Assembly (NCBI RefSeq): GCF_907177275.1
Contig: NZ_CAJSLV010000057.1
Span: forward strand, 58,676-122,675
Source of the DNA: Actinacidiphila cocklensis
Lineage (GTDB): Bacteria; Actinomycetota; Actinomycetes; Streptomycetales; Streptomycetaceae
Length of the DNA stretch: 64,000 nt
Reading direction: 5' to 3'
The notes beneath the pieces are model-generated. The model worked only from the letters and a program-made list of their open reading frames with translations, was not told where the DNA came from and did no database searches. Shown here one piece after another: positions 19,836 to 28,751 of the stretch (its first letter is position 1; each line of letters begins with the position of its first letter). The translations under genes and the position numbers were made by a program.

Positions 19836-21650
19836 TCAGCGGCCCGCGGCCACCGGGGCCATCGTGTCGACCACCCCGGGGTGGCCGGCGATCCACTTCT
19901 GCACGCCCTTCGCCGTGTTGCCCTGGCCCGCCGCCTGGATGGCGGCCTCCAGCGAGCCGAGCTGCGGCTCTGTCATGTGAAAGCCCCGCATCCACGAGCT
20001 GACCTCGGGGAGCTCGGCACCCGCCGACTTGTTGGCGAGGTCGTGGATGGAGTCGCCGGGACCCCACAGGGACTTCGGGTCGGCCAGCTTGGTGAGGTGG
20101 TAGGTGCTGTAGGCCCAGTGCGGCGACCACAGCACGACGGCGACCGGCTTCTTCTGGGCGTAGTCGCGGGCGAGTTCGGCCAGCATGCCGGAGGTGGAGC
20201 TGCCGACCAGCCGGTACTCCTTGTCCAGCCCGTAGCCGGGCAGGACCTTGTCCTTGAGCAGGCCCATCTCGCCGGCGCCGGGCTCGATGCCGACGATCCT
20301 GCCGCCGAACTCCTTGCTCCGGCCCTTGAGGTCGGCCATCGTCGTGACGCCCTTGACGTAGGAGGGGACCGCGACCTCCAGCGAGGTCGTGTCGTACCAC
20401 TTACCCAGGTCGGTGTAGTCCTGCCCGTACTGCTTCATATAAGCGGCGTGGGTGGTCGGCAGCCAGGCGTCGGTGAGGAAGTCGATGTTGCCGCGGGCCA
20501 GTCCGGTGAAGGCCGCGCCCGGGTCGTAGGTCTTCACCGCGGCCTTGAAGCCGCGGGCGTCGAGCGCCGCCTTCCACAGGTTGGCCGACGCGATCGACTC
20601 GTCCCAGTTGAAGGAGCCGATGGTGACGCTGCGGCCCTTGCCGATGTCGGCGCCCGCCGCGGTGGGGGCGGTGCCCGAGCCGTTGCCGGCGAAGACGCCC
20701 ATGCCGCCGGCGACCAGGGCCAGCGCGACCACGCAGGACAGGCCCACCGCGGGGCGCGGCCGGTAGCGCAGCACCGCGAAGCCGCGCAGCGGGCCGCGGG
20801 TGCGGGCCGCCGCCCGGCGGCCGAGCGCCGAGACCTGCTCGCCCATCGCACCGGTGATCCGGTCCAGGTAGACCGCCAGGATGACGACCGAGACACCGCC
20901 CTCGAAGCCGAGCCCGATGTCGACCTGGCTGATCGCCCCGAAGACGGTCGAGCCCAGTCCCTCGGCGCCGACCATGCCGCCGATGACGACCATCGACAGG
21001 GCCAGCATGATGACCTGGTTGACGCCCGCCATGATCGTCGGCAGCGCCAGCGGCAGCTGCACCCGCAGCAGGGTGCGGGCCGGCGTCGTACCGAAGGCGT
21101 CGGCGGCCTCGACCAGTTCGGGGTCGACCTGCCGGATGCCCAGCTCGGTCATCCGCACGCCCACCGGCATCGCGAAGACGATGGTGGCGATGACGGCCGG
21201 GACCGTGCCGAGGCTGAAGAAGATGATGGCCGGGATCAGGTACACGAACGCGGGCAGCGTCTGCATGACGTCCAGCACCGGCCGCACCAGCATGCTCGCG
21301 GCGCGGCTGCGCGCCGCCCACACCCCCAGCGGCACGGCGAGCAGCAGCGCCACCGCGGCGGAGACGACCACCAGCGACAGCGACTGCATCGCCTGGTCCC
21401 ACTGGGCCACGCCGTCGATCAGCGCGAAGCCGGCGAAGGCCAGGACACCGGTGGGCAGCCCGCGCATCCAGAACGCGAGCATCGCCAGGATGCCCGCCAT
21501 CAGCAGCGGGGAGGGGCCGCCGAGGACCCACTCCACCGCGTCGTAGAGGTGGTTGACGACGCTGCTGATCGCGTCGAAGAGCCAGGAGGCGTGCCGGGTC
21601 AGCCAGTTGACGATGTCTTCGGCCCAGTTGCCGAGATGGATCCTAGGCAT
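19836..21650 (-). CDS. Betaine/proline-type ABC transporter permease fused to substrate-binding protein
   Basis: 604 residues. Residues about 1-285 are a ProW/OpuAB-type permease with seven or so hydrophobic helices; the EAA-like loop is seen as ELVEAADAFGTTPARTLLRVQLP. A further membrane anchor (about 300-320) leads to an extracytoplasmic OpuAC/ProX-like binding domain (about 340-604: VTIGSFNWDESIASANLW, PGAAFTGLARGNIDFLTDAWLP, aromatic-rich WSPHWAY). This permease-binding protein fusion is known in OpuA-like glycine betaine importers. The start overlaps the end of the upstream ATPase gene by 8 bases. Role: osmoprotectant uptake. Confidence 0.92.
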   Translation of the reverse strand: MPRIHLGNWAEDIVNWLTRHASWLFDAISSVVNHLYDAVEWVLGGPSPLLMAGILAMLAFWMRGLPTGVLAFAGFALIDGVAQWDQAMQSLSLVVVSAAVALLLAVPLGVWAARSRAASMLVRPVLDVMQTLPAFVYLIPAIIFFSLGTVPAVIATIVFAMPVGVRMTELGIRQVDPELVEAADAFGTTPARTLLRVQLPLALPTIMAGVNQVIMLALSMVVIGGMVGAEGLGSTVFGAISQVDIGLGFEGGVSVVILAVYLDRITGAMGEQVSALGRRAAARTRGPLRGFAVLRYRPRPAVGLSCVVALALVAGGMGVFAGNGSGTAPTAAGADIGKGRSVTIGSFNWDESIASANLWKAALDARGFKAAVKTYDPGAAFTGLARGNIDFLTDAWLPTTHAAYMKQYGQDYTDLGKWYDTTSLEVAVPSYVKGVTTMADLKGRSKEFGGRIVGIEPGAGEMGLLKDKVLPGYGLDKEYRLVGSSTSGMLAELARDYAQKKPVAVVLWSPHWAYSTYHLTKLADPKSLWGPGDSIHDLANKSAGAELPEVSSWMRGFHMTEPQLGSLEAAIQAAGQGNTAKGVQKWIAGHPGVVDTMAPVAAGR

Positions 21651-22920
21651 CGAGGGCCTCCTTCACCGGGCCGCCGGCCGGGGTGCCCGCGCCGGTGGCG
21701 GGGGCGGCGGGAACGCCGACCACGGTGGCCGGCTGGTCGCCGAGCGCGGCCAGCAGCGTGTCGCGTGCGATGACGCCGGTCAGGCGGCCCTCGTCGTCCA
21801 CGACGGCCAGCGGCTGCCGGGTGCGCGAGGCGGGGGTGAGCAGTTCGGCCAGCGGGGTGTCGGCGTGCGTGGTGACGCAGTGCGGGTCCATCAGATCGCG
21901 CACCATCAGCTCCTTGACCGTGCCGCCGTCCTCGTCCAGCGCCTCGGTGACCTTCTCCTGCGTGACCGTGCCGACCAGCCGGCGGCCCGGCGCCACCACG
22001 AAGGCGGCGGACGCGTCGTCGGTGCGCAGCGCGCGCATCGCCGAGCCCGGGGCGTCGCCCGGGCGTACCGTCACCCGGGGCTCCTGCATGATCGAGGCGG
22101 CGGTGAGCACCCGGGAGCGGTCCACGTCCTGCACGAAGCTGGCGACGTAGTCGCTGGCCGGGTCGACGAGGATGTCCTGCGCGGTGCCGATCTGGACGAT
22201 CACGCCGTCGCGCATGACCGCGATACGGTCGCCGAGCCGCATGGCCTCGTTGAGGTCGTGGGTGATGAAGACGATCGTCTTGCGCAGCCGCTGCTGGAGG
22301 GTGAGCAGCTGGTCCTGCATGTCGCGGCGGATCAGCGGGTCGAGCGCGGAGAACGACTCGTCCATCAGCAGCAGGTCGGCGTCGGTGGCCAGCGCGCGGG
22401 CCAGGCCGACCCGCTGCTGCATGCCGCCGGACAGCTCGTCGGGCCAGGAGCGCTCCCAGCCGGCCAGGCCGACCAGCTCCAGCGCCTCCGCGGCCTTCTC
22501 CTCGCGCTCCCGGCGCGGCACGCCCTGGACTTCGAGGCCGTAGCCCGCGTTGTCCAGCACGGTGCGGTGCGGGAAGAGCGCGAAGTGCTGGAAGACCATG
22601 CTGATCCGGTGCGAGCGCAGCTCGCGCAGGTCCTTCGGGGCCAGCGACGAGACGTCCCTGCCGTCGAAGAGGACCCGGCCCGAGGTGGGCTGCGCCAGTC
22701 CGTTGAGGGTGCGCAGCAGCGTGGACTTCCCGGACCCCGACAGGCCCATCACGACGAAGATCTCGCCCTGCTGCACCTCGAACGAGGCGTCGATCACGGC
22801 CGCCGTGGTGCCTTCCGCACGCAACTGGTCGCGGTCGGCGCCCGCCTTGAGGCGGCGGACGCCCTCCTTGGGCCTTCGTCCGAAGACCTTGAACACGTGC
22901 TCGGCTACGAGCTTGGACAC
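21643..22920 (-). CDS. Glycine betaine/proline ABC transporter ATPase with tandem CBS domains
   Basis: 425 residues from a GTG start with a GAAAGG site. The nucleotide-binding domain has Walker A GLSGSGKST (59-67), signature LSGGMQQR, Walker B LLLMDESFSALD and the ITHD switch His. The C-terminal 150 residues form a CBS pair, as in OpuAA/ProV, which senses ionic strength and gates transport. A proline/glycine-rich tail of about 30 residues follows. Gene order ATPase then permease-binding fusion matches a two-gene OpuA-type importer. The substrate range is inferred from family. Confidence 0.94.
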   Translation of the reverse strand: MSKLVAEHVFKVFGRRPKEGVRRLKAGADRDQLRAEGTTAAVIDASFEVQQGEIFVVMGLSGSGKSTLLRTLNGLAQPTSGRVLFDGRDVSSLAPKDLRELRSHRISMVFQHFALFPHRTVLDNAGYGLEVQGVPRREREEKAAEALELVGLAGWERSWPDELSGGMQQRVGLARALATDADLLLMDESFSALDPLIRRDMQDQLLTLQQRLRKTIVFITHDLNEAMRLGDRIAVMRDGVIVQIGTAQDILVDPASDYVASFVQDVDRSRVLTAASIMQEPRVTVRPGDAPGSAMRALRTDDASAAFVVAPGRRLVGTVTQEKVTEALDEDGGTVKELMVRDLMDPHCVTTHADTPLAELLTPASRTRQPLAVVDDEGRLTGVIARDTLLAALGDQPATVVGVPAAPATGAGTPAGGPVKEALDA

Positions 22921-23380
22921 GACTGCCTTTCGGGCCGACTACAGATCGGAACCGGCCCCCACCGGCTCGTCCACGAACCTAACGGGACGCCACTGCCGAT
23001 TTCAGGTGGCCGCCCAGACCCCGCGAACGGCCCGCCGCGGACCCCGCCCGCGGGTCGCAGGACACGTCACGGCGTGGAAAGCCAGGTGGGCGCGGGGGAG
23101 TGGGACAGGTCACATCCGCGGCACCCGTGCCCGCGGCGGACGCCCTGGTTCAGTGGCTTTTGCAACCTGTGGCCGGTGTCGCAGTCCGGGCACGCAGCGT
23201 GGCGGGCCGCCGGGCGGCGGGCGGCCCGCCTTCGTTTGGAAGGTGTGCCGCCGGGCTTGCGGAATGGGCTATTTTGCGGCGGTATGCCGGGCAATCCATC
23301 GTGATGGAACCGTGTCCCGAATTTCTCCGACCTGTGGCCAACCTTGAGGGTTGAAGAGTGTCCTGGCCGGTCAGGGTCGG
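22921..23380. other. 460-bp intergenic region between terpene cyclase and ABC transporter
   Basis: No convincing gene. It must contain the promoter of the minus-strand transporter operon near 22,930-23,050 and the 3' end of the terpene cyclase transcript. Apart from the hairpin at 23201-23230 I see no repeat or RNA. Short open frames here lack ribosome sites and coding bias. Confidence 0.5.
23201..23230 (-). terminator. Hairpin downstream of the terpene cyclase
   Basis: An 11-bp perfect GC stem (23201-23211 with 23220-23230) and 8-base loop. There is no U-tract on the minus strand, which is common in Streptomyces terminators. It lies 150 bases past the cyclase stop, so assignment to that gene is tentative. 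Confidence 0.45.
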
Positions 23381-24490
23381 TCAGACCGCGCTGCCGCACG
23401 GCGGGACGGCCGGGTCCCGCTCGGCGGTGAGGCCGCTCCAGGGGCGCCGGCGTCCGTCGCTCACCGCCGCGATCCCGGTCTCGTCGTAACGTGCGGTAGC
23501 CAGCGACCAGGTCAGGTTGCCCGCCATCAGATGGCGCATGCCGTCCACGTAGTGCTCGACGTGCCCGCGGGTCTCCCGCGGGACGCCGCGCAGCGCGAGC
23601 GCGCCGGGCAGCGCGGTGGCCAGCCGGACGAAACGGGCCGTGCGCGCGTTGGCCAGCGCGCTGACGTGGCCGACCGCCTCCTCGACCGTGCAGCCCTTGT
23701 GCGCGCGGTGCACGACCACGGTGTTGTTGACGTCGCCGGCCGCCAGCTCCTTGACCAGCGAGACGATGTCGTTGACGAAGATCACCACGTCGCCGGTGAT
23801 CTCCCGCATCTCCCGCAGCGCCGGGATGTCGTACACCTCGTCCGGCAGCGCGTAGCCGCCGCACCGCTCGGCGAAGTCCAGGCAGGGCCGTACCCCTATC
23901 GACTCCCGCCGGACCTCCAGGAACTCCTCCAGCGACGGCAGCCGGTCGGCGGTGCGGTGGAGCGCCTCCGCCTCGTGGGCGTCCAGATACGCCCGCCAGT
24001 GCGTACCGAAGCGCTGCCGCCAGCCGGCCGGGGTGCCCTCGGTGGACCGCAGCCAGATGTCGCGGAAGCCGCGCGCCAGCGGGCTGTCCCCGACGTCCCG
24101 CGGCGGCTCCCCTTCCGTGGTCATGGTCCCGGCGAGGTCGGCCACCACCTGCCGGATCTCCGCCGGGCGGGTGCCGAGCCCCCCGTCGAACTGGTCGTCG
24201 AAGATGAAGAACCAGGCGTTGAAGTCCGCGGCCAGCTCCAGGTCGGGGGCGGTGGCGTCGGGGTAGAAGTACGCCATCAGCCGCTCCAGGCGCAGCGCGT
24301 CGTACTCCGCCGCCGCGACGTCCCCGGTGAGCAGGCCGATGCCCTGCACCCACTGCAGGGTGTGCCGCCTGGCGCGCTCGGCGTGCAGGTTCAGCCGGGC
24401 CGGGAAGGGAACCCTGATCGCCGAGGCGCGGCGGGTCGGGTCCAGCGGGCGACCCGCAGGAACCGGGCCTGTGGCGGTCTCGTCCGGCAT
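23381..24490 (-). CDS. Class I terpene cyclase (probable sesquiterpene synthase)
   Basis: 369 residues from an ATG behind GGAGGGC. The first metal motif is DDQFD at 98-102 (FFIFDDQFDGG). The NSE triad is N240, S244 and E248 with adjacent K247 (NDIVSLVKE). R194 lies 46 residues before N240, where the pyrophosphate sensor is expected, and the C-terminal RY pair is at 334-335 (WSLATARY). Motifs and single-domain length fit bacterial sesquiterpene synthases acting on farnesyl diphosphate. The product cannot be read from sequence. No P450, prenyl synthase or methyltransferase adjoins it. It is divergent from a large ATPase regulator. Confidence 0.92.
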   Translation of the reverse strand: MPDETATGPVPAGRPLDPTRRASAIRVPFPARLNLHAERARRHTLQWVQGIGLLTGDVAAAEYDALRLERLMAYFYPDATAPDLELAADFNAWFFIFDDQFDGGLGTRPAEIRQVVADLAGTMTTEGEPPRDVGDSPLARGFRDIWLRSTEGTPAGWRQRFGTHWRAYLDAHEAEALHRTADRLPSLEEFLEVRRESIGVRPCLDFAERCGGYALPDEVYDIPALREMREITGDVVIFVNDIVSLVKELAAGDVNNTVVVHRAHKGCTVEEAVGHVSALANARTARFVRLATALPGALALRGVPRETRGHVEHYVDGMRHLMAGNLTWSLATARYDETGIAAVSDGRRRPWSGLTAERDPAVPPCGSAV

Positions 24491-24831
24491 GCGCCCTCCA
24501 GGGTGCCGCGAAGTGCCGTTCTCCCAGTGCCGTCCAGGAAGCGTAGGCGCAGCTTCCGCCGGGGGACCGTGGCCGACGGGCGCTTCGGGGAGCGCGACCG
24601 GCGCACGCGGCTTCGCGTGCGCCCCCAGGGCGCCCCCACCGCGCCCCCAGGGGGCGAGACCTCGGCCTCCGCTGCCCGGGAGAGTAGCGGTCCGCGGCCC
24701 TTCGCGGAGCAACTGCGGCCAAGCCGGCGGAAGAAGCCGCTCGGCGGACTTCATATCGTGCACACGTGCGTACGCTGTGCCTACCCGAAGGGACGGGTGA
24801 ACGGGGACACCGCGCGTTCGAGGGAACTGAC
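24491..24831. other. 341-bp divergent promoter region, terpene cyclase / regulator
   Basis: No gene is seen. A 9-bp hairpin lies at 24601-24622 (arms 24601-24609 and 24614-24622), followed by imperfect repeats of a GCGCCCCCAG unit at about 24620-24656. These could be regulator sites or transcript structures. The promoters of both flanking genes should lie here, but I could not identify confident -35/-10 pairs. Confidence 0.4.
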
Positions 24832-27756
24832 ATGGCGTACACCGCGGACCAATCGCCGCGTCGCAAGCGGCTGCTGCTGGAGCGTGAGACCGAGACGGCG
24901 GCGCTGGAGTCGCTGCTGGCGGATCTGAGTGCGCCGGCGCGCGGGGCGGCCGCGGGCGGCACCGGCGGGCTGCTGGTCTTATCCGGACCCGCGGGGCTCG
25001 GCAAGACCACGCTGCTGAGCGAGGTGCGCAGAAGGGCCGTGGCCCGCGGCTGCACGGTACTGTCCGCGCGCGGAGGCGAGCAGGAGCAGGGCGTCGCCTT
25101 CCAGGTCGTACGCCACCTGGTGCAGCCGCTGCTGGCGACCGGCACCGAGGAGGAGCACCGAGACGCGCTGGGGACGTGGTACGACATCGTCGCCCCCGCC
25201 GTCGGGCTGGTGGCGGGCGCGGCCAGCGGCACCCCCGACCCGCAGGGCGTACGCGACGGCCTGGACTGGATAGTGACGCGCTTCGCCGTGCAACGCGCCC
25301 CGCTGGTGGTGATGCTGGACGACGCCCACTGGGCGGACGCCGAGTCGCTGGCCTGGCTGACCGGCTTCGCACCGCGGGTCACCGAGCTGCCCATGCTGCT
25401 CGTCGTCGCCTACCGCCCCGACGAACTGCCGCGCGACGCCCTGGCGTTCGGCCGGCTCGCGGAGCGGCACGGCTCGCGCGCCCTGGACCTCGCGCCGCTC
25501 ACCCCGGGCGCCGTCAGCCGTATCGTGCGGGACACCCTGGGCGAGGACGCCGACGAGGCCTTCTGCCGGGAGACCTGGGCAGTAACCGGCGGCAATCCCT
25601 TCGAGGCCGTCGAACTCGCCGCCAGGGTCGCCGACCGGGGCCTGAAACCCCAGGTCGTCCACCTGCCGGAACTGCGCGAACTGGCCTCCGCGGTCAAGGG
25701 CGGCGGCGTGGTCGAGCGCCTTGAGCGGCTCGGCACCTCCGCGGTCCGCTTCGCCTGGAGCGTCGCCGTGCTCGGCGCCGACGCGTCCCGCAGCCGCGCG
25801 GCGAGCGTCGGCGGGCTGGGTGAGGCCGAGTCCGACGACGCGGTCACCCGGCTGCGCGAGGCCCGCATCCTCGCGGAGCCCGCCCGCGGCGGCCTCGAAG
25901 CGGCGGACAGCCGGCTGGAGTTCTTCCACCCGCTGGTCTCCACCGCCGTCTACCGGGCGATACCCGCGGCCTTCCGGGTCGCCATGCACGGGCAGGCCGC
26001 CGCGGTCGTCTCGCAGTCCGGCCTCGGCGCCACCGCGGCCGCCAGGCACCTGCTGGAGACCCACCCCGAGAGCGACCCGTGGGTCGTCCAGCAGCTGTCG
26101 GAGGCCGCCCGCGAGTACCGGCGCTCCGGCGCCCCCGACGCGGCAAGGCGCTGCCTGGCCCGGGCGCTGCGCGAACCGCCGGCCATGGAGGACCGCGCCC
26201 AGGTGCTGTTCGAACTGGGCTGCTCCGCCCTGCTCACCGAACCCGCCATCACCGTCAACCATCTGCGGGCCGCCCTGGACGAACCCGTCCTGACCCCCGA
26301 CCTGCGCGAGGCGATCGTCTACCGGCTGGCCCAGGCGCTCGGCCACTCCGACCGGATGGCGGAGGCGGCCCAGACCGTGGCGGAGGCCGCCCGCGGGGCC
26401 ACCGACGTCAAGACCCGGCTGCACCTGCAGGCCGAGCAGTTCATGTGGAACGCCTTCAGGGCCGACGAGCAGGACTCCACCGCCCGCTCCCGCAAACTCG
26501 CCCGGCTCGCCGACCACCTGACGGCCCGCGGCACCGCGGAGCGCTACATCCTGGGGCTGCGGGCCTGGGACGCGATGGTACGGGGCGAGCCCGCGGCCAC
26601 CGCGCTGCACTGGGCGGAGCAGGCACTCGGCGACGGCCTGCCGTGGACCGACGAGCAGTGGGGCTTCGAGGTGCCGGTCCTGGTGGCCCTCACCTTCATG
26701 TACTGCGACCAGCCCGGGCGGGCCGAGGAACTCTTCCACCGGGGCATCGTGGAGTGCCAGGAGCAGGGCTGGCGCGGCGCCCACCTGTCCTTCGGCCACA
26801 CGCTGCTCGGCTACATCCGCTTCCGCCGCGGGCGGCTCAGCTCCGCCGAGACCATGGTCCGCGAGGGCCTGCGGATCGCCGACCGGGTCGGCCACCAGGT
26901 GCCGGCGCAGTACTTCGCGCTCGGCATCCTCATCGAGATCCTGCTCGCCCGCGGCCGCACCGAGGAGGCGCGGGAGCTGGCCGCGACCTACCGCTACGGC
27001 GACATCACGCCCAGCGCCGTGGTCTACCCCGACGCGCAGACCGTGTACAGCGAGCTGCTGCTGGCCCTCGGCCGGCACCGCGAGGCCGAGCAGCAGCTCG
27101 TCCAGGTCGGCGAGCGGCTGGACGCCCGCGGGATGCGCAACCCCGCCTGGTGCCCCTGGCCGCTGCGGCTGGCGGCCGCCAAGGAGGTCACCGACCCCGA
27201 GCGGGCCGCCGAGGTCGCCGAGGAAGGCGTCCGCAGGGCGCGCAGGTTCGGCACGCAGACCGCCGTCGGGCAGGCGCTGCACGCCCTGGCCGCGGTCACC
27301 CCGCTGGCCTCGCGGGCCGCGGTGCTCGCCGAGGCCGTCGCGCACCTCGAACGCTCCCCGTCCGGCTACGACCTGGCGCGGGCGCTGGTCGACCACGGCA
27401 TCGCCCTGCGCCGCACCGGACTTCCGCAGCATGCGGCCGAGCAGCTGCACCGGGGACTCGAAGGCGCCGTGCAGTGCGGCGCCGACGCGCTCGCCGCCCG
27501 CGCCCGCGAGGAGCTGGACGCCACCGGCCTGTGGCCGCTGCGGCCCCGTACCGCGGACGCGGACTCGCTCACCGTGCAGGAGCGCACGGTGGCCGAACGG
27601 GCCGCGGCCGGCTGGTCCAACGCCCGCATCGCCGCGGCGCTCGCCACCTCGGAGACGGTGGTGCGCCGGCTGCTGTCCGACATCTACCTCAAGGCCGGCT
27701 GCGACCACGCGGGCCTGCCCCGCCTGATCGCCGGAACCTCGGGCGAGGCGCCGTAG
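24832..27756 (+). CDS. Large AAA/STAND ATPase transcriptional regulator with C-terminal LuxR-like HTH
   Basis: 974 residues, LAL-like architecture. The ATPase domain carries Walker A GPAGLGKTT (about 50-60) and Walker B VVMLDDAHWAD (about 160). A long helical TPR-like middle follows. The C-terminal 60 residues (LTVQERTVAERAAAGWSNARIAAALATSETVVRRLLSDIYLKAG) form a diverged GerE/LuxR helix-turn-helix. Leu at 24979-24981, just before Walker A, is a TTA codon, predicting bldA dependence. The start (ATG with GAGGGA upstream) is preferred over a leader-extended frame. It may control the divergent terpene cyclase; that is positional inference. Confidence 0.9.
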   Translation: MAYTADQSPRRKRLLLERETETAALESLLADLSAPARGAAAGGTGGLLVLSGPAGLGKTTLLSEVRRRAVARGCTVLSARGGEQEQGVAFQVVRHLVQPLLATGTEEEHRDALGTWYDIVAPAVGLVAGAASGTPDPQGVRDGLDWIVTRFAVQRAPLVVMLDDAHWADAESLAWLTGFAPRVTELPMLLVVAYRPDELPRDALAFGRLAERHGSRALDLAPLTPGAVSRIVRDTLGEDADEAFCRETWAVTGGNPFEAVELAARVADRGLKPQVVHLPELRELASAVKGGGVVERLERLGTSAVRFAWSVAVLGADASRSRAASVGGLGEAESDDAVTRLREARILAEPARGGLEAADSRLEFFHPLVSTAVYRAIPAAFRVAMHGQAAAVVSQSGLGATAAARHLLETHPESDPWVVQQLSEAAREYRRSGAPDAARRCLARALREPPAMEDRAQVLFELGCSALLTEPAITVNHLRAALDEPVLTPDLREAIVYRLAQALGHSDRMAEAAQTVAEAARGATDVKTRLHLQAEQFMWNAFRADEQDSTARSRKLARLADHLTARGTAERYILGLRAWDAMVRGEPAATALHWAEQALGDGLPWTDEQWGFEVPVLVALTFMYCDQPGRAEELFHRGIVECQEQGWRGAHLSFGHTLLGYIRFRRGRLSSAETMVREGLRIADRVGHQVPAQYFALGILIEILLARGRTEEARELAATYRYGDITPSAVVYPDAQTVYSELLLALGRHREAEQQLVQVGERLDARGMRNPAWCPWPLRLAAAKEVTDPERAAEVAEEGVRRARRFGTQTAVGQALHALAAVTPLASRAAVLAEAVAHLERSPSGYDLARALVDHGIALRRTGLPQHAAEQLHRGLEGAVQCGADALAARAREELDATGLWPLRPRTADADSLTVQERTVAERAAAGWSNARIAAALATSETVVRRLLSDIYLKAGCDHAGLPRLIAGTSGEAP

Positions 27757-27762
27757 CGGCCG

Positions 27763-27779
27763 GCGGGCGATGCGCCCGC
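27763..27779 (+). terminator. Short hairpin after the regulator
   Basis: A 7-bp GC stem (27763-27769 with 27773-27779) with an ATG loop, 7 bases after the stop codon. Weak on its own. Confidence 0.35.
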
Positions 27780-27899
27780 ACGGCGGTGGTGTTCAGCGAC
27801 CGCCGCCCGTGCATAAGGTGATCCCGGCGGTGCGGATCCGGCGCGGCGCCGCTCCCGGCGGCCGCCGCTGCCCGGAGGCGCGACGGAGGGGGCAGGGGC

Positions 27900-28724
27900 A
27901 TGGGCGACGAATTACGGCAGGCAGCGGAGGACCGGCTGCGGCAGGATCTGCCGCACAGCGCGCGGATGTACGACTACTACCTCGGCGGCAACACCAACTA
28001 CGCCGTCGACCGGGACGCCGCCGAGCAGGTCATCGCGACCTTCCCCGCGGTGCGGACCGCCGCCCGCGTCAACCGCGCCTTCGTGCACCGCTCGGCGCGC
28101 AGGCTGGCCCGCGACCACGGCATCCGGCAGTTCCTCGACATCGGTACGGGCATTCCCACCGCGCCCAACCTGCACGAGGTGGTCCAGCGCGAGGCACCCG
28201 CCGCCCGGGTCACCTACGTGGACAACGACCCGATCGTGCTGGTCTACGCCGACAGCCTGCTGCGCAGCTCCGCCGAGGGCGCCACCGGCTACGTCGAGGC
28301 CGACGTGACCGACCCCGAGAGCCTGCTGGAGGTCGTCCGCAAGGACGGCTGCGTGGACCTGGCGCAGCCGGTGGGGCTGAGCCTGAACGCGCTGCTGCAC
28401 TTCGTCCCCGACGACCGGGACGCCCGCGGTGTGGTCGCCACCCTCGTCGCGGCGCTCGCGCCCGGCTCGTACCTGACGATCTCGCACTGCACGCCGGACT
28501 TCGCGCCCGAGGTGTGGGCCGCGATCGTGGACGTCTACACCAAGGGCGGCACACCGCTCCAGGTCCGCAGCCGCGCCGAGGTGGGGGAGTTCTTCACCGG
28601 CCTGGAACTGCTCGACCCGGGCGTGGAGGTGGCGCACCGCTGGAATCCCGAGCCGGCCAGCGGGCCCAGCCTGATCTCGGACGCGGACGCGTCGCTGTAC
28701 GTGGGCGTGGCCCGCAAGCCGTAG
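27900..28724 (+). CDS. SAM-dependent methyltransferase, PF04672 (DUF574) family
   Basis: 274 residues. The family hallmark is an N-terminal ARMYDYYLGGNTNYAVDRDA segment, followed by VNRAFVHRSARRLA, the SAM-binding loop FLDIGTGIPTAPNLHEV and VTYVDNDPIVLVYA. This family is greatly expanded in Streptomyces and mostly uncharacterised. Substrates are unknown. The fifth codon at 27912-27914 is TTA, so bldA should limit its translation. A GGAGGGGGCAGGGG stretch precedes the start. It is convergent with the XRE regulator, with only 27 bp between the stops. Confidence 0.9.
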   Translation: MGDELRQAAEDRLRQDLPHSARMYDYYLGGNTNYAVDRDAAEQVIATFPAVRTAARVNRAFVHRSARRLARDHGIRQFLDIGTGIPTAPNLHEVVQREAPAARVTYVDNDPIVLVYADSLLRSSAEGATGYVEADVTDPESLLEVVRKDGCVDLAQPVGLSLNALLHFVPDDRDARGVVATLVAALAPGSYLTISHCTPDFAPEVWAAIVDVYTKGGTPLQVRSRAEVGEFFTGLELLDPGVEVAHRWNPEPASGPSLISDADASLYVGVARKP

Positions 28725-28751
28725 CCGGCGGGCGCGGCGACCGGCGGCGGC

